In this document: one piece after another, positions 30,392 to 40,146 of the stretch
Numbering within the stretch: position 1 is the first letter of the stretch
How the letters are laid out: each line of letters opens with the position of its first letter
NCBI GenBank assembly: GCA_009363875.1
Contig: CM018689.1
Span: 52,887,741 to 52,951,740, forward strand
Source: Mikania micrantha
Lineage: Eukaryota > Streptophyta > Magnoliopsida > Asterales > Asteraceae
Length of the DNA: 64,000 nt
Direction: 5' to 3'
Position numbers and translations under genes: made by a program
The notes under the pieces: model-generated
Seen by the model: the letters and a program-made list of their open reading frames with translations, nothing else
Told to the model about the DNA's origin: nothing
Databases searched by the model: none

Positions 30392-32606
30392 TAACCCCCA
30401 GTTACTATTCAACCATTTGCAAATAATAGAGTTGGTCCTAACAAATTTTTCATTTTCAAACCTTGTTTAACCTTCTTTATTTAATAATATTAAACAAAGT
30501 TTAATATTAGAACGTTTGCAACAAGGTTTGTTTGTTCGATTCCCGATCTGCCTCGATCCATACAGCCGTGTTCATCAAGTATGACATACAATCATCACAT
30601 AATAACTCTCATTATTTCATAAGAACTAAGTAAGCTAAATCCCCAATAATTTCTCACAACAAAATGTAAAGTTACATTTTTTCACAATCAATATTCTAAA
30701 TGAGTCATTTCTATTCGAATTGACTCTCACAATATGATAATATCATATTATTAGTTTTCAACTATTGTTTACAATAGTTTAATCAAAATTACACTATGGT
30801 GTTCACACTAATGTTTTTCCACCATAGCTATTTATCAACACTTCTGACTATCCACACAACTGTGGTTTCATACATATATTAAGTCTTAAGATGTTCGCCC
30901 ACCGGTCCTTCCATCTAAGACAATTGCTAGCACCTCTAGCTATCCACACATTTGTGGTGTCATACATATATTAAGTCTTAAGATGTTCACCTACCGGTAC
31001 TTCCATCTAAGACATTTGTCAGCATCTCTGACTATCCACACATATGTGGTATCATAAATATTAAGTCTTAAGATGTTCACCCACCGGTACTTCCATCTAA
31101 GTCAATTGCTAGCACATCTAGCTATCCACACATTTGTGGAGTCATAAATATATTAAGTCTTAAGATATTCACCTACCGGTACTTCCATCTAAGACATTTG
31201 TCAGCATCTCTGACTATCCACACATATGTGGTATCATAAATATTTTAAGTCTTAAGATGTTCTTCCACCGGTACTTCCATCATAGAATTCCCACATTATA
31301 ATTCACCAAGGTATTGGATTTATCATAGGTTATTGAACTTTTATTATTCAATTTTTCCCTATCACCAATATCATATTCATCATATAATTTATTCAACAAC
31401 AATTCAATTTTCATTATGTGATGTCATGGTTGTGGGATTACTTACCTTGATCAGATAAAGAATTATCACCTACAGATTCCTTTCCCGGTCTATGACTACT
31501 TGCTTGATTTCTACTACCACCACCCAGTTGCAAAATACATATACAACTAGTTTCAACACATATAGCACATACAATCAAGTTCAACGCACTTGATTGATTT
31601 GGGTTCCTCAAAGTCAATTTATCACATAATTGACTATATCTTACTTTATTTAGCAAGTTTTAGTCAATTATCACTATTAATCATATTTCATGCCTCCTTA
31701 GGCATTTCATCAAATAATTGATGTTCATTATATTAGTTACGATCTTTAATCTCTTCTTTTATTCAAAATTTATTTATGATCATAACTGTTAATAATTTTA
31801 ACATCAATTCATCACATATTAATATTTAAACCATGGATTATAATCCATATTTCATTTAAAAATCATAATCTACCCATCCTACTAGTTATCACATCATGAT
31901 ATAGGTTTCATAATAACTGGACATTATACCGACTTCAAAACGAAGATTTCACCGTCAAAATAACAAGTTTTTCGTTTTTAACAATCTCTAGTCATCAACT
32001 AGGCAATAATCAATACCCATAATCATAGTATTACATTCAAAACTAAATTTAATCTACACAATATTAAACTAGTAGGATAAAACGAATCGTTACCCAATCG
32101 AACGGTTGTTCAGTCGCAAAACAACGATCAGATGTTGCAGATACGTTCTCTGGTACGATCCGTAGGCTTAAACAACTTCAAATCCAAGTTTTGCAGCCCC
32201 AATTACTGTTTGTGGGTGTAAGAAACTCGAGAGAAAGAGTTTTGAATTCTTCTGCCGACAATTCTGATCTTTAAACCAAGTTGCCGACTTAAAACATGCC
32301 AAGCGCACCGCCCCGCGTGGCCGCTTGGCCCGAAGCGTAGCGCGTGAGATAAGAAATTCCAGATTTTTCTCTGGCCCCGCGCGTACCGCCTAGCGGGGGC
32401 AACTGAGGCTAGGCGTACCGCTTGACACCGGTTTTCTCAAATTTTTGGATTTTTCTTCGTTTCGCGATTTCGGAAATCCGTAACTTCGTTTTGCGCACGG
32501 TTTCTTCCACGTTTATGATTTCTCACATATTTTCAAATTGCAACAATCACAATCATTCAATTTAACGATTATTCCAATTACATTTAATTAATAAAACCGG
32601 TTGTTA
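30392..32606. mobile_element. Unclassified 2.2 kb repeat inserted in a GA microsatellite
   Basis: A GA run ends at 30391 and another GA run starts at 32607. Between them the sequence begins TAACCCCCAGTT and ends AACCGGTTGTTA, which is an imperfect 12-bp terminal inverted repeat (9 of 12 positions). It includes a five-copy tandem array (30845-31285) and a GC-rich segment (about 32280-32430, CCGCCCCGCGTGGCCGC, GGCTAGGCGTACCGC) like that at 3015-3145. No coding region. It may be an LTR or a DNA element; class is undecided. Confidence 0.45.
30845..31285. repeat. Tandem array, five copies of about 91 bp
   Basis: TTAAGTCTTAAGAT(G/A)TTC begins at 30879, 30971, 31061, 31153 and 31245 (spacing 92, 90, 92, 92). 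Each copy has CTATCCACACA-N-TGTGG and a CACCGGTMCTTCCATCTAAG segment. Copies alternate between a variant with GTCAGCATCTCTGACTATC and one with CTAGCACMTCTAGCTATC, giving a 182-bp higher-order period. Confidence 0.85.
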
Positions 32607-33080
32607 GAGAGAGAGAGAGTGTGCTACTAAAAAGACCAAGAAAAGCACATATGTAACAATGGGTCCAGGCATATAAACCTCTATCTAAGGAAGTGATGGG
32701 TATGTATTCGATCCTCTTTCAATCATTTAGCGTTGATTTCTCCCCGCTTTCATATTCTTCCGCCAATAAATATGTAGTTATTTTCATGTATACCCTTTAG
32801 TTTGTTTAAAAATACTAGTTGACAAAGCAAGGGACTAAATGTAGTGCTCGAGTGAGAGTGTCTCCCACCATTTGGGTTTGAATACATAGTGAACTTATTG
32901 TCTCTTGTTTCTTGCCTTTTTGTTTGAAATGGGTGTCGCATGTGAGTTAATGTGTCCAATAATCAACTTTCTATATAATTTTATACCATACAAACTATAA
33001 ATAATATATACGATTACATATCATAAAAAAATATATCATTCCGCGTAATAAAGCTTAATAATGATGCATTATAAGAGAAA
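32607..33080. other. Spacer without genes
   Basis: Nothing convincing. A minus-strand frame at 32750-32959 has no recognisable features. Confidence 0.35.
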
Positions 33081-34130
33081 CTAGCAAGTTTACCCGCACG
33101 TTGCGGCAGCGTCGAAATACATAATCATTCGAATTTATAACGTTGAATGAAAACGTATTCTACTTGACTCAACTTGTTTCTGAATAAAATTAATGTTGAC
33201 ACGTAGAATAAATAAAAACATAGTTTCTGTTAAAAGTTTACAACTAAACATTGATCAACTCGAACTTTTACTGACGCGCACATATAACTAGACACTTAAC
33301 AAAACAGTTTTTGTTTATTAGGGAAAAAAATGATAAATTCAAAACTTTAGAAACTCGAGGGGTTAAAATGGTTAAATATATAAAAAAACAAATAAAGTTG
33401 TGTTTATAGATAGAAAAGAGCATTATGCCCAATTTGTGGTGACACAAACATGACCTAATAAAAGTAAATGACAAAAATATATAAAGGAAGTAAAATAAGA
33501 AATTAGTGTTTTTTTAAGTTAATGAACCAAAATGATAAATTCAAAACTATAATAACTCTAGAGGTAAAATTGTTAAATACATATTAAAAAAGCATGAAGT
33601 TACATAATAGATAACATAGATCACTATGTCTAACACGTTGTGACGTAAACATTACCTAATAAAAGGAAATGATGGAAAATATCTATAATAAGTAAAAGAA
33701 AAAAGGTATTCTCATTAAGATTCGAACCTACCACTTCAAATTTACGTCGAAACATAAATAAAATGAAAATGTACATAAAATAAACACGGAAACGTATTTT
33801 GTTTGACCCAGTCGTTTTCCGAAAAGTTTACACTGAAACTTTGATCAACCTAAATATATATCAACATATACAAAAATTAAACATGTAAGAAATTATTATT
33901 ATTTTTTTGTTAAAGAACAAAAATGATAAAGTTGAAACTTTAACAAGTTAAGGGGCAAAAATGGTTAAATATATACAATATTATGCCTAACACATTATGA
34001 CGTAAAGGGCGTAACAAAAAGAGAGAAAAAATATGTATAAAAGAAATAAAATGGAAAAGAAAATTCATCCGGGATTCGAACGGATGACCTTGTGCTGGCA
34101 GACTTTAATTTCAAAGGCTGACAATTAAAC
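33081..34130 (-). mobile_element. Helitron-like element, minus strand (3' end at 33081)
   Basis: On the minus strand the end reads GCCGCAACGTGCGGGTAAAC and then TTGCTAG followed by host T. That is a hairpin (CCGCA-ACG-TGCGG, 33094-33106) nine bases before CTAG, the standard Helitron 3' terminus. Inside are three diverged tandem units of about 200-390 bases starting AAAATGATAAA(T/G)T (33327, 33529, 33919) and each followed by ATTATGCC-like and GACGTAAA-like phrases. The 5' end on the right is uncertain; the given limit is where similarity among units stops. Confidence 0.6.
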
Positions 34131-35030
34131 CAAACAAAAGTTTAGCAAATTGGTTGACAATAATATTATATTTAAATAGAAGATTGGCTTGAAGTTTGAA
34201 AGATTTCTATTGAACCTTTTAAATTGAGTTTATAAGAATATTAAATGTAAACTTAAATTTTAAAATTTTTGTTTTAAAAGAGTGTCTAGCTTTGGGTAAT
34301 CATGTATGATATCCACTAATTTATTTTTAAAGTAATCTCATTTTTGGTCTTATAGCCTGTCTCATATTAGAATATCCGTCCAGACAGGTAATCCATATGT
34401 TTATAGTCTCAAGTATTCATGTGAGTTCCTCTTTTTTTTCTTCTTCTTTCATATCCGTGGTTTTCAAACAAGCTACATAGCTAGCTCAAATCGCAAAGTA
34501 AGTCGAATACAACCAGATTGACTTGTAGTATAAGATCAACGACGTAGCTTTAGTCGGTGTAAGAGTTAGTTGGGTTTTAAATATGAATAAAAATTAGAAA
34601 ATAGATATTTTGACAAATAATTTTTTTTCCAAATAGAAGTTGAAATTTTAGCTAATAAAGCCGTAAACGTATAACTATATAATCCTCATGTATAGTTGCA
34701 TACTAAACTAACCCTTTTGGCCAGTCATGAAAACTAAAATCAATAAAAATTTTTTTGAACAACTAATATCTGGATTACTGACGGATTACTGGAGTATCAT
34801 CATACCACCAGCAATAGCACCCGATTATATCTACCACCAAGCGAAGAAAACCCAATACTTTAAGAAAACATCCTTGTGAGATTCGAATCCATGACTTTTT
34901 GATTCATGAGTCTTATTCTAACATCAAGATGTCGCTAAACTGTAATACGTTTGGTAACTAAAATCAATAAATAAATAAATATGGTTTCTAAAGTTCGAGA
35001 CTAAACTGTAAATCATTCGAAAAAAAAGAA
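34131..35030. other. AT-rich spacer
   Basis: No gene seen. GATTCGAATCC-like phrases at about 34076 and 34881 recall B boxes but no cloverleaf can be drawn. Confidence 0.35.
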
Positions 35031-35036
35031 ACTTAC

Positions 35037-35175
35037 ACGTAGCACTTGGTTGGCGGTTCAATTTACACACTGTTTTACCCCCTGATATCTTCGTCTCCCA
35101 GCTTTCGTAGGGACCCCAAACATCAGAGAATGACTCGATCAACAAATCTTTAATCACCCCATCTTTCTCCATCAT
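35037..35175 (-). CDS. Possible first exon of an unidentified divergent gene
   Basis: From an ATG at 35175 the minus strand is open for 46 codons (MMEKDGVIKDLLIESFSD, then VWGPYESWETKIS and KLNRQPSAT) and ends at a perfect splice donor, ACGT/GTAAGT (donor bases 35036-35031). Codon use is balanced and the peptide is not low-complexity, unlike the neighbouring spacer. I do not recognise the family and could not find a following exon. The ATG lies 186 bases from that of the TPK gene in the opposite direction, which would imply a shared bidirectional promoter. It may equally be a gene fragment. Confidence 0.35.
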
Positions 35176-35360
35176 CAATTCTGTGTACTTGAACAAAATC
35201 AACGAAATGCATATGCATACACAATTAGCAATGCAATTGAATCATCACAAGGTACCCTGAATCGTGTTGCATGTCTTGTTAGGTTGATCGATTGCATCGA
35301 TTTCACGTTCATGTTCTTGTTTTGCTGAAATCAAGCGGTTTCCCGGTTAATTGACCGCAG

Positions 35361-36508
35361 ATGGAGCAGGAACCGCTTCTTCCGTCGTATTCGAAGGCCC
35401 CTAGATCACCGTCGCAGCTCTGTGCTCTACCGGAAGAGAATGAGATTACGATTCCGGCGTCTCTCACTCCGACGGAGTTTAAAGATATGCTAATATTTGG
35501 TTCTCCTAGAGAAGCATCATCCTCTGCTTCAATCATGGTTGATGCCCTAAATTTGAACGTGAGTATTGATAATTCGACTGATTCCCCCATTCTGTCTGCT
35601 TCTTGTTCTGAATCGATTGCAGGTTCAAAATCCAAACAAATAGCTGTTGTAAATTCAGATATGCAAGCTCAAATCCCCCAAAATTACCAATTTAGGAAAA
35701 CTTATCTTCATCGTTCGAAAACTGCACCTGCAATCTGTACTATCAACGATTTAGAACATATTTCTAAGGCTAAACCGCCTCAATTAGGGTCTCCTTCAAT
35801 CGTTAGCCAATCAGTTGTGTTGTTGATCATGTATTTATCACTTGGTGTGGTTATATACTGGTATAACAAAGAACATTTCATAGGTTCAACGACTTATGTG
35901 GTTATTGATGCTCTTTATTTCTGCATTGTGACAATGTGTACTATTGGTTATGGTGATATACTTCCTAATAGTCCTGTAACAAAGTTGTTTTCCATCATGT
36001 TTGTGCTGGTTGGTTTCGGGTTTATTGACATCTTACTTAGTTCAATGGTGAGTTATGTTCTTGATTTACAAGAGAATTACTTGTTGAGCCATTTAAGCAA
36101 TGGGAAGACGCGATACCATCCTTCGTATATAATCGATTTCAAGAAAGGGAGAATGAGGATCAGAACGAAAGTTGGGTTGGCTCTAGGGGTTGTGGTTCTT
36201 TGTATTGGTGTAGGTGTTGGTGTGATGCATTATGTGGAGAATCTTGGTTGGCTTGATTGTTTTTATCTTTCTGTAATGTCTGTGACTACTGTTGGATATG
36301 GTGATCTAGGATTTTCGTCAGCGGGTGGTCGGGTTTTTGCTTGTGTTTGGTTGCTTGTGTCTACACTTGCAGTTGCTCGCGCGTTTTTGTATCTGGCTGA
36401 AGCTAGAGTTGATAAGAGGCATAGGAGGATGGTGAAATGGGTTCTTGGTCAAGATCTTACTTTTGCACAGTTTCTTGCGGCTGACATTGATAACAATGGT
36501 TCTGTAAG
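35361..36508 (+). CDS. Two-pore potassium channel (TPK/KCO family), exon 1
   Basis: With exon 2 it encodes 432 residues. Landmarks: an N-terminal cytosolic region with a 14-3-3-type motif RSKTAP (118-123); M1 (about 146-166); pore 1 with TIGYGD (194-199); M2 (about 207-235); M3 (about 270-290); pore 2 with TVGYGD (310-315); M4 (about 322-345). The first loop of an EF hand (DIDNNGSV, 375-382) crosses the splice site. TPKs are K+-selective channels of the tonoplast or, for TPK3, of thylakoids, opened by calcium and 14-3-3 proteins. LYFCIVTMCTIGYGD and FVLVGFGFIDILLS place it nearer the TPK3/TPK5 type than TPK1, by recall only. The donor is CTGTAAG/GTAATT. Confidence 0.93.
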
Positions 36509-36676
36509 GTAATTATCTGTTTCAAAAAAGCTTGTTAAGTTATCTATCTATCTATCCCTTGTTTGATTATCCAAGTTCAAAAAATCTGTTTTAAATGCAC
36601 ACCCAAACACCCCCTTTAAATTTCTTGAAATCATCTAAAGCATATCTAAGCTTTATGATTGTTCATAGGATTTAGA

Positions 36677-37067
36677 TAGAGCTGACAAAACGTGTCATGT
36701 TGTGTTAAACGGATCATGCTTGACACTACATGTTTAACATGATCATTCAACCTGAACAAGACATGTTTAACTATGTCATTTAGTTCAAAACTAACAAGAA
36801 TATGTTAATAAGTGGATCATACAACTCGGAACATTTAAGTGATTAAATGTAACCATATTTATTACAAGAATGATATGACATGCTTAACATGATTATTGAC
36901 AGTTTGACACAACTCACCTAACATTATTAATAAATAATAAGACATAACTTGTATTATCTATAGATTACAAGCCTATATTGTTTTGATAAACAAGGCTTAA
37001 ACATGTCATGTCAACCTATTAACACAGTTAGTCAAACTTGTTATTGTATCATAAATTGCTAGCTCTA
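36677..37067. mobile_element. hAT-like repeat in the TPK intron
   Basis: TAGAGCTGACAAAACGTGTC at the left and AAATTGCTAGCTCTA at the right are imperfect inverted repeats. Between them are repeated phrases of the TTAAACATGATC and ACATGTTTAAC kind. No target duplication can be seen (GATTTAGA against ACCTACGT), so the element is old or the ends are misplaced. Confidence 0.45.
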
Positions 37068-37281
37068 ACCTACGTACCTTCATGTCGAGTCATCAGTCAT
37101 GCTGTGTTGACGAGTTGTGTCATAAATCGTTGATTTTATACCTAGATGAGCCTTTTAGATTAGATGGGAAAATGGAGGGAACCTTGGATTTAAATTCCAT
37201 GGGCCAATGCTTATGATTAATGAACAATTTTTTAATGTAATGGATATTTAACAGTGTTTGTATATATGGTTATGATTTCAG

Positions 37282-37432
37282 TAAAGCAGAGTATGTGATA
37301 TACAAGCTGAAGGAGATGGGAAAGGTTACAGACAAAGAAATATTACAAATATGCACCATTTTCGATCAAATCGACACAGGAAACTCTGGAAAGATATCAC
37401 TCGTGGACCTCATGCATAGCCGAACCGACTGA
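37282..37432 (+). CDS. Two-pore potassium channel, exon 2 (C-terminal EF hands)
   Basis: The acceptor is TGATTTCAG (37281). Joined with exon 1 (1148 + 151 = 1299 bases, divisible by three) it completes EF hand 1 (GSVSKAEYVIYKLKEMG) and adds EF hand 2 (FDQIDTGNSGKISLVDLM), ending SRTD-stop. Position 12 of the first loop is Glu; in the second it is Asp, which often lowers calcium affinity. A single intron before the C-terminal part is usual in the family. Convergent to LHCB1, whose stop is 530 bases away. Confidence 0.9.
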
Positions 37433-37961
37433 GAAGGTGAACCACATAAACAATAACTGTAATTAGGAAGTCCAAGATTAACAAAAATACAAAAGTTTTG
37501 AAGGCTAACTCATTCATTACATGCTTATGCAAGACGGTTAAGAAGCCGGTTTACATGGCAAGAATTGATGAAGCTCCCCCTGTTTCTTGGATTAACGGTG
37601 TATCAGTTGCTTTATAGACATAAAGATCTTGGGTTGAATCTTAATGAAATGTAATATAATCAACCCATTTATAATAATCTGGTCAAAACAGAGACCACTG
37701 GTTTTACAATTTGGTTGTTCTGTACCCGAAACAATGGTTGGCGGTTTATTATTATCCGACCTGATCCAATCGAACCGATAGCAATCTTGTAACAGCATAC
37801 ATAACATCATTAATTTAGTCAAGTAAAGCTGGAAAAAATAAAGCTAAACAAACTCAAAATGCCAAAATTAAACAATATATTACTAATTAATTAATTCACA
37901 ACAACTTGATATCAATATCACTCAAATTTCAATTTTTAAGTTACACACACTCATTCGAAGC

Positions 37962-38762
37962 TCACTTTCCAGGTACAAAGTTTGTAGCATATGACCATGC
38001 ATTGTTTGCAACAGGGTCAGCAAGGTGGTCAGCCAAGTTCTCCAAGGGTCCCTTTCCAGTCACGATGGCTTGAACAAAGAACCCGAACATGGAAAACATG
38101 GCTAGCCTTCCGTTCTTGAGCTCCTTCACCTTTAGCTCAGCAAATGCCTCTGGGTCATCAGCCAAACCCAGTGGGTCAAAGCTGCCACCAGGGTAAAGTG
38201 GGTCGACCACCTCACCAAGTGGTCCACCAGCAATTCTGTAACCCTCAACCGCACCCATCAAGATGACTTGGGTAGCCCAGATGGCTAGAATGCTTTGTGC
38301 GTGGATCAAACTTGGGTTCCCCAAGTAGTCAAGACCACCCTCGCTAAAGATCTGGGCTCCAGCCTTGAACCACACAGCCTCACCGAACTTAACCCCGTTA
38401 CGAGACAATAGCTCGGGGAACACGCACCCAAGTGCACCAAGCATGGCCCATCTGGAGTGGATCACCTCGAGCTCACGGTTCTTAGCGAAGGTCTCTGGGT
38501 CAGCAGAGAGCCCAGCAGTGTCCCAACCGTAGTCACCGGGGAATTCTCCAGTGAGATAAGATGGGGCCTCACCAGAGAATGGGCCAAGGTACTTAACACG
38601 GTCAGGACCATACCATGGGCTCCCTGATGGGGCGGTGGTCTTCTTGACTGCGGTTTTCCTCATGGAAACCCTACCGTTTCCGATTATGTCCGCACCAGAT
38701 GGTGCGGCTTTAACCGCTTGACCGACGAAAGAGGAAGATAAAGCCATTGTGGAAGCTGCCAT
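37962..38762 (-). CDS. LHCB1: Chlorophyll a/b-binding protein of LHCII type I (LHCB1)
   Basis: The 266-residue protein is intronless. Residues 1 to about 34 are a chloroplast transit peptide (MAASTMALSSSFVGQAVK); the mature protein begins near RKTAVKK. WYGPDR (50-55) is the trimerisation motif. Helix B has ELEVIHSRWAMLGALGCVF with chlorophyll-binding E99, H102 and R104; helix C is about 156-176; helix A has ELKVKELKNGRLAMFSMFGF with E214, N217 and R219. It ends NFVPGK. Cys, GCVFPELL and the APSGSPWYGPDR N-terminus favour LHCB1 over LHCB2 or LHCB3. The protein binds chlorophylls and carotenoids in the thylakoid and feeds photosystem II. The start was placed at 38762 by the transit peptide; the frame is open upstream to 38888 without an ATG. 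It is tail to tail with TPK. Confidence 0.96.
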   Translation of the reverse strand: MAASTMALSSSFVGQAVKAAPSGADIIGNGRVSMRKTAVKKTTAPSGSPWYGPDRVKYLGPFSGEAPSYLTGEFPGDYGWDTAGLSADPETFAKNRELEVIHSRWAMLGALGCVFPELLSRNGVKFGEAVWFKAGAQIFSEGGLDYLGNPSLIHAQSILAIWATQVILMGAVEGYRIAGGPLGEVVDPLYPGGSFDPLGLADDPEAFAELKVKELKNGRLAMFSMFGFFVQAIVTGKGPLENLADHLADPVANNAWSYATNFVPGK

Positions 38763-38834
38763 TGTTGTGTGTGTGGTTTGAAGATGTGTTTGGACTATGG
38801 TTTGAGTTATGAAGATGGGTTGGGTTGGAAGGCG

Positions 38835-38841
38835 ATTTATA
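38835..38841 (-). promoter_or_regulatory. TATA box of LHCB1
   Basis: TATAAAT on the minus strand, 73 bases before the ATG, placing transcription start at about 38805 and leaving a leader of about 45 bases. Confidence 0.75.
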
Positions 38842-38857
38842 ATATGTTTTTGGGCCA

Positions 38858-38881
38858 GATTGGTGATCAAATGCTTATCTT
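38858..38881 (-). promoter_or_regulatory. I-box (GATAAG) and CCAAT motif of LHCB1
   Basis: AAGATAAG (38874-38881) lies 35 bases upstream of the TATA box, with CCAAT at 38859-38863. GATA/I-box elements close to TATA are a regular part of light-responsive LHCB promoters. Confidence 0.6.
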
Positions 38882-38900
38882 CATACAATCTTTTACTCCA

Positions 38901-38912
38901 TCGTGATTGGCT
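38901..38912 (-). promoter_or_regulatory. Second CCAAT motif of LHCB1
   Basis: AGCCAATCACGA on the minus strand, about 65 bases upstream of TATA, as in other LHCB1 genes. Confidence 0.5.
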
Positions 38913-39147
38913 ACCAAGATTCTGGTTTTATCATATTATTTTAAAGCTTGTGGTCCACTAGAGATATTTGATACTTTGATAGTGACCATGTATTTTAAGT
39001 GGCTCTTGTTTATTTGAGTGAATTAAAATGTTTTTTTTTTTCAAATAAAATGCAAGTATTGGTGGTTTCAGTCCGTTGTGTGTGCAAATTTAAAAATGAG
39101 AGTACACTTATTATTCAAGAAATTAATAAATAATTTTTTAGGCATAT

Positions 39148-39515
39148 TATATATTATATATATAATATATATTATAACACATGAAAAAGGAATAGTATAG
39201 TTTTAGAGTTTAGAGTTTGAACATAAGTATTATTATATATATTAATTTGATAACCACACACTATTATATTATATATATTATAACACATGAAAAAGGAATA
39301 GTATAGTTTTAGAGTTTAGAGTTTGAACATAAGTATTATTATATATATTAATTTGATAACCACACAATAATATAGTTTTAGAGTTTAGAGTTTGAACATA
39401 AGTATTATTATATTTATATATATTAATTTGATATCCACACAATAATATAGTTTTAGAGTTTAGAGTTTGAACATAAGTATTATTATATATATTAATTTGA
39501 TCACCACACACTAAA
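39148..39515. repeat. AT-rich minisatellite, four copies
   Basis: TATAGTTTTAGAGTTTAGAG with following TTTGAACATAAGTATTATTAT begins at 39196, 39302, 39371 and 39446 (spacing 106, 69, 75). The longer first unit also repeats TATAACACATGAAAAAGGAATAG (before copies 1 and 2). It lies about 390 bases upstream of the LHCB1 start, beyond the core promoter. Confidence 0.85.
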
Positions 39516-39973
39516 AAACACATGCTGGATCTTCACATAAGTTTCAGAATCAGCCATTTGTATATATATGCAAAGTAAAATAGTGATAGTGGGTCTCAAA
39601 TCATATATATGTGTGTATGTGTGTATGTATATAAGGTTTGCATATTGTGAAAACCCGATTTTATAGAGAAAACCTTTAAAGTCTATCTGGGCCTAAATGA
39701 GTCTTGAAAATAAATATGTGGTTCATATTAACTCACATTAAAATTGATTTTTTATTCAAAACCTAATTTAATGTAATTGTATGCTCCATGTAGTGACGTT
39801 TTGATAATTTAAACTTGAACCACCAAAAATTTTTAAAATTTTCAAAAGCAGTAAAAAGAGACGAGGGTATTAAATTTGATAGATTTGTTTAAAAATTTGG
39901 GTTTTTGTTTTTTTAATTCAAACGATTGGTTGCCGTTGAGAAAGATTTTGTGAGAAATTTTTTCTAATATTTT

Positions 39974-40146
39974 TATAACATGTTTGTTAGGATTTTATAT
40001 GATTTTATGTTTTTATGAAAACTTGTATAGAGTTCATGATGAGGGATTTGATTTTGTTATGCAACATATGCTTCTCCAAATGACATATAATATCCGTTCT
40101 CGGAGGTGTACTGTGATAACCCGTCGCAAAGCGCAGGAGGATTAAA
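39974..40146 (+). mobile_element. Helitron 3' end 1 (degenerate)
   Basis: This 170-base segment ends CTGTGATAACCCGTCGCAAAGCGCAGGAGGATTAAACCTAT and is a diverged copy of 40876-41048. The hairpin and CTAG are damaged (CTAT). A further Helitron follows immediately. Confidence 0.6.

Noticed and set aside
34076..34135. tRNA gene suggested by GGGATTCGAACGGATGACC
   Set aside because: A B-box-like phrase exists, but no acceptor stem, anticodon arm or A box can be paired; the same holds for about 33720 and 34880.
37962..38888. Longer 308-codon reading of LHCB1
   Set aside because: The extra 42 codons begin without an ATG, overlap the TATA box and I-box, and the transit peptide MAASTMALSS fixes the start at 38762.
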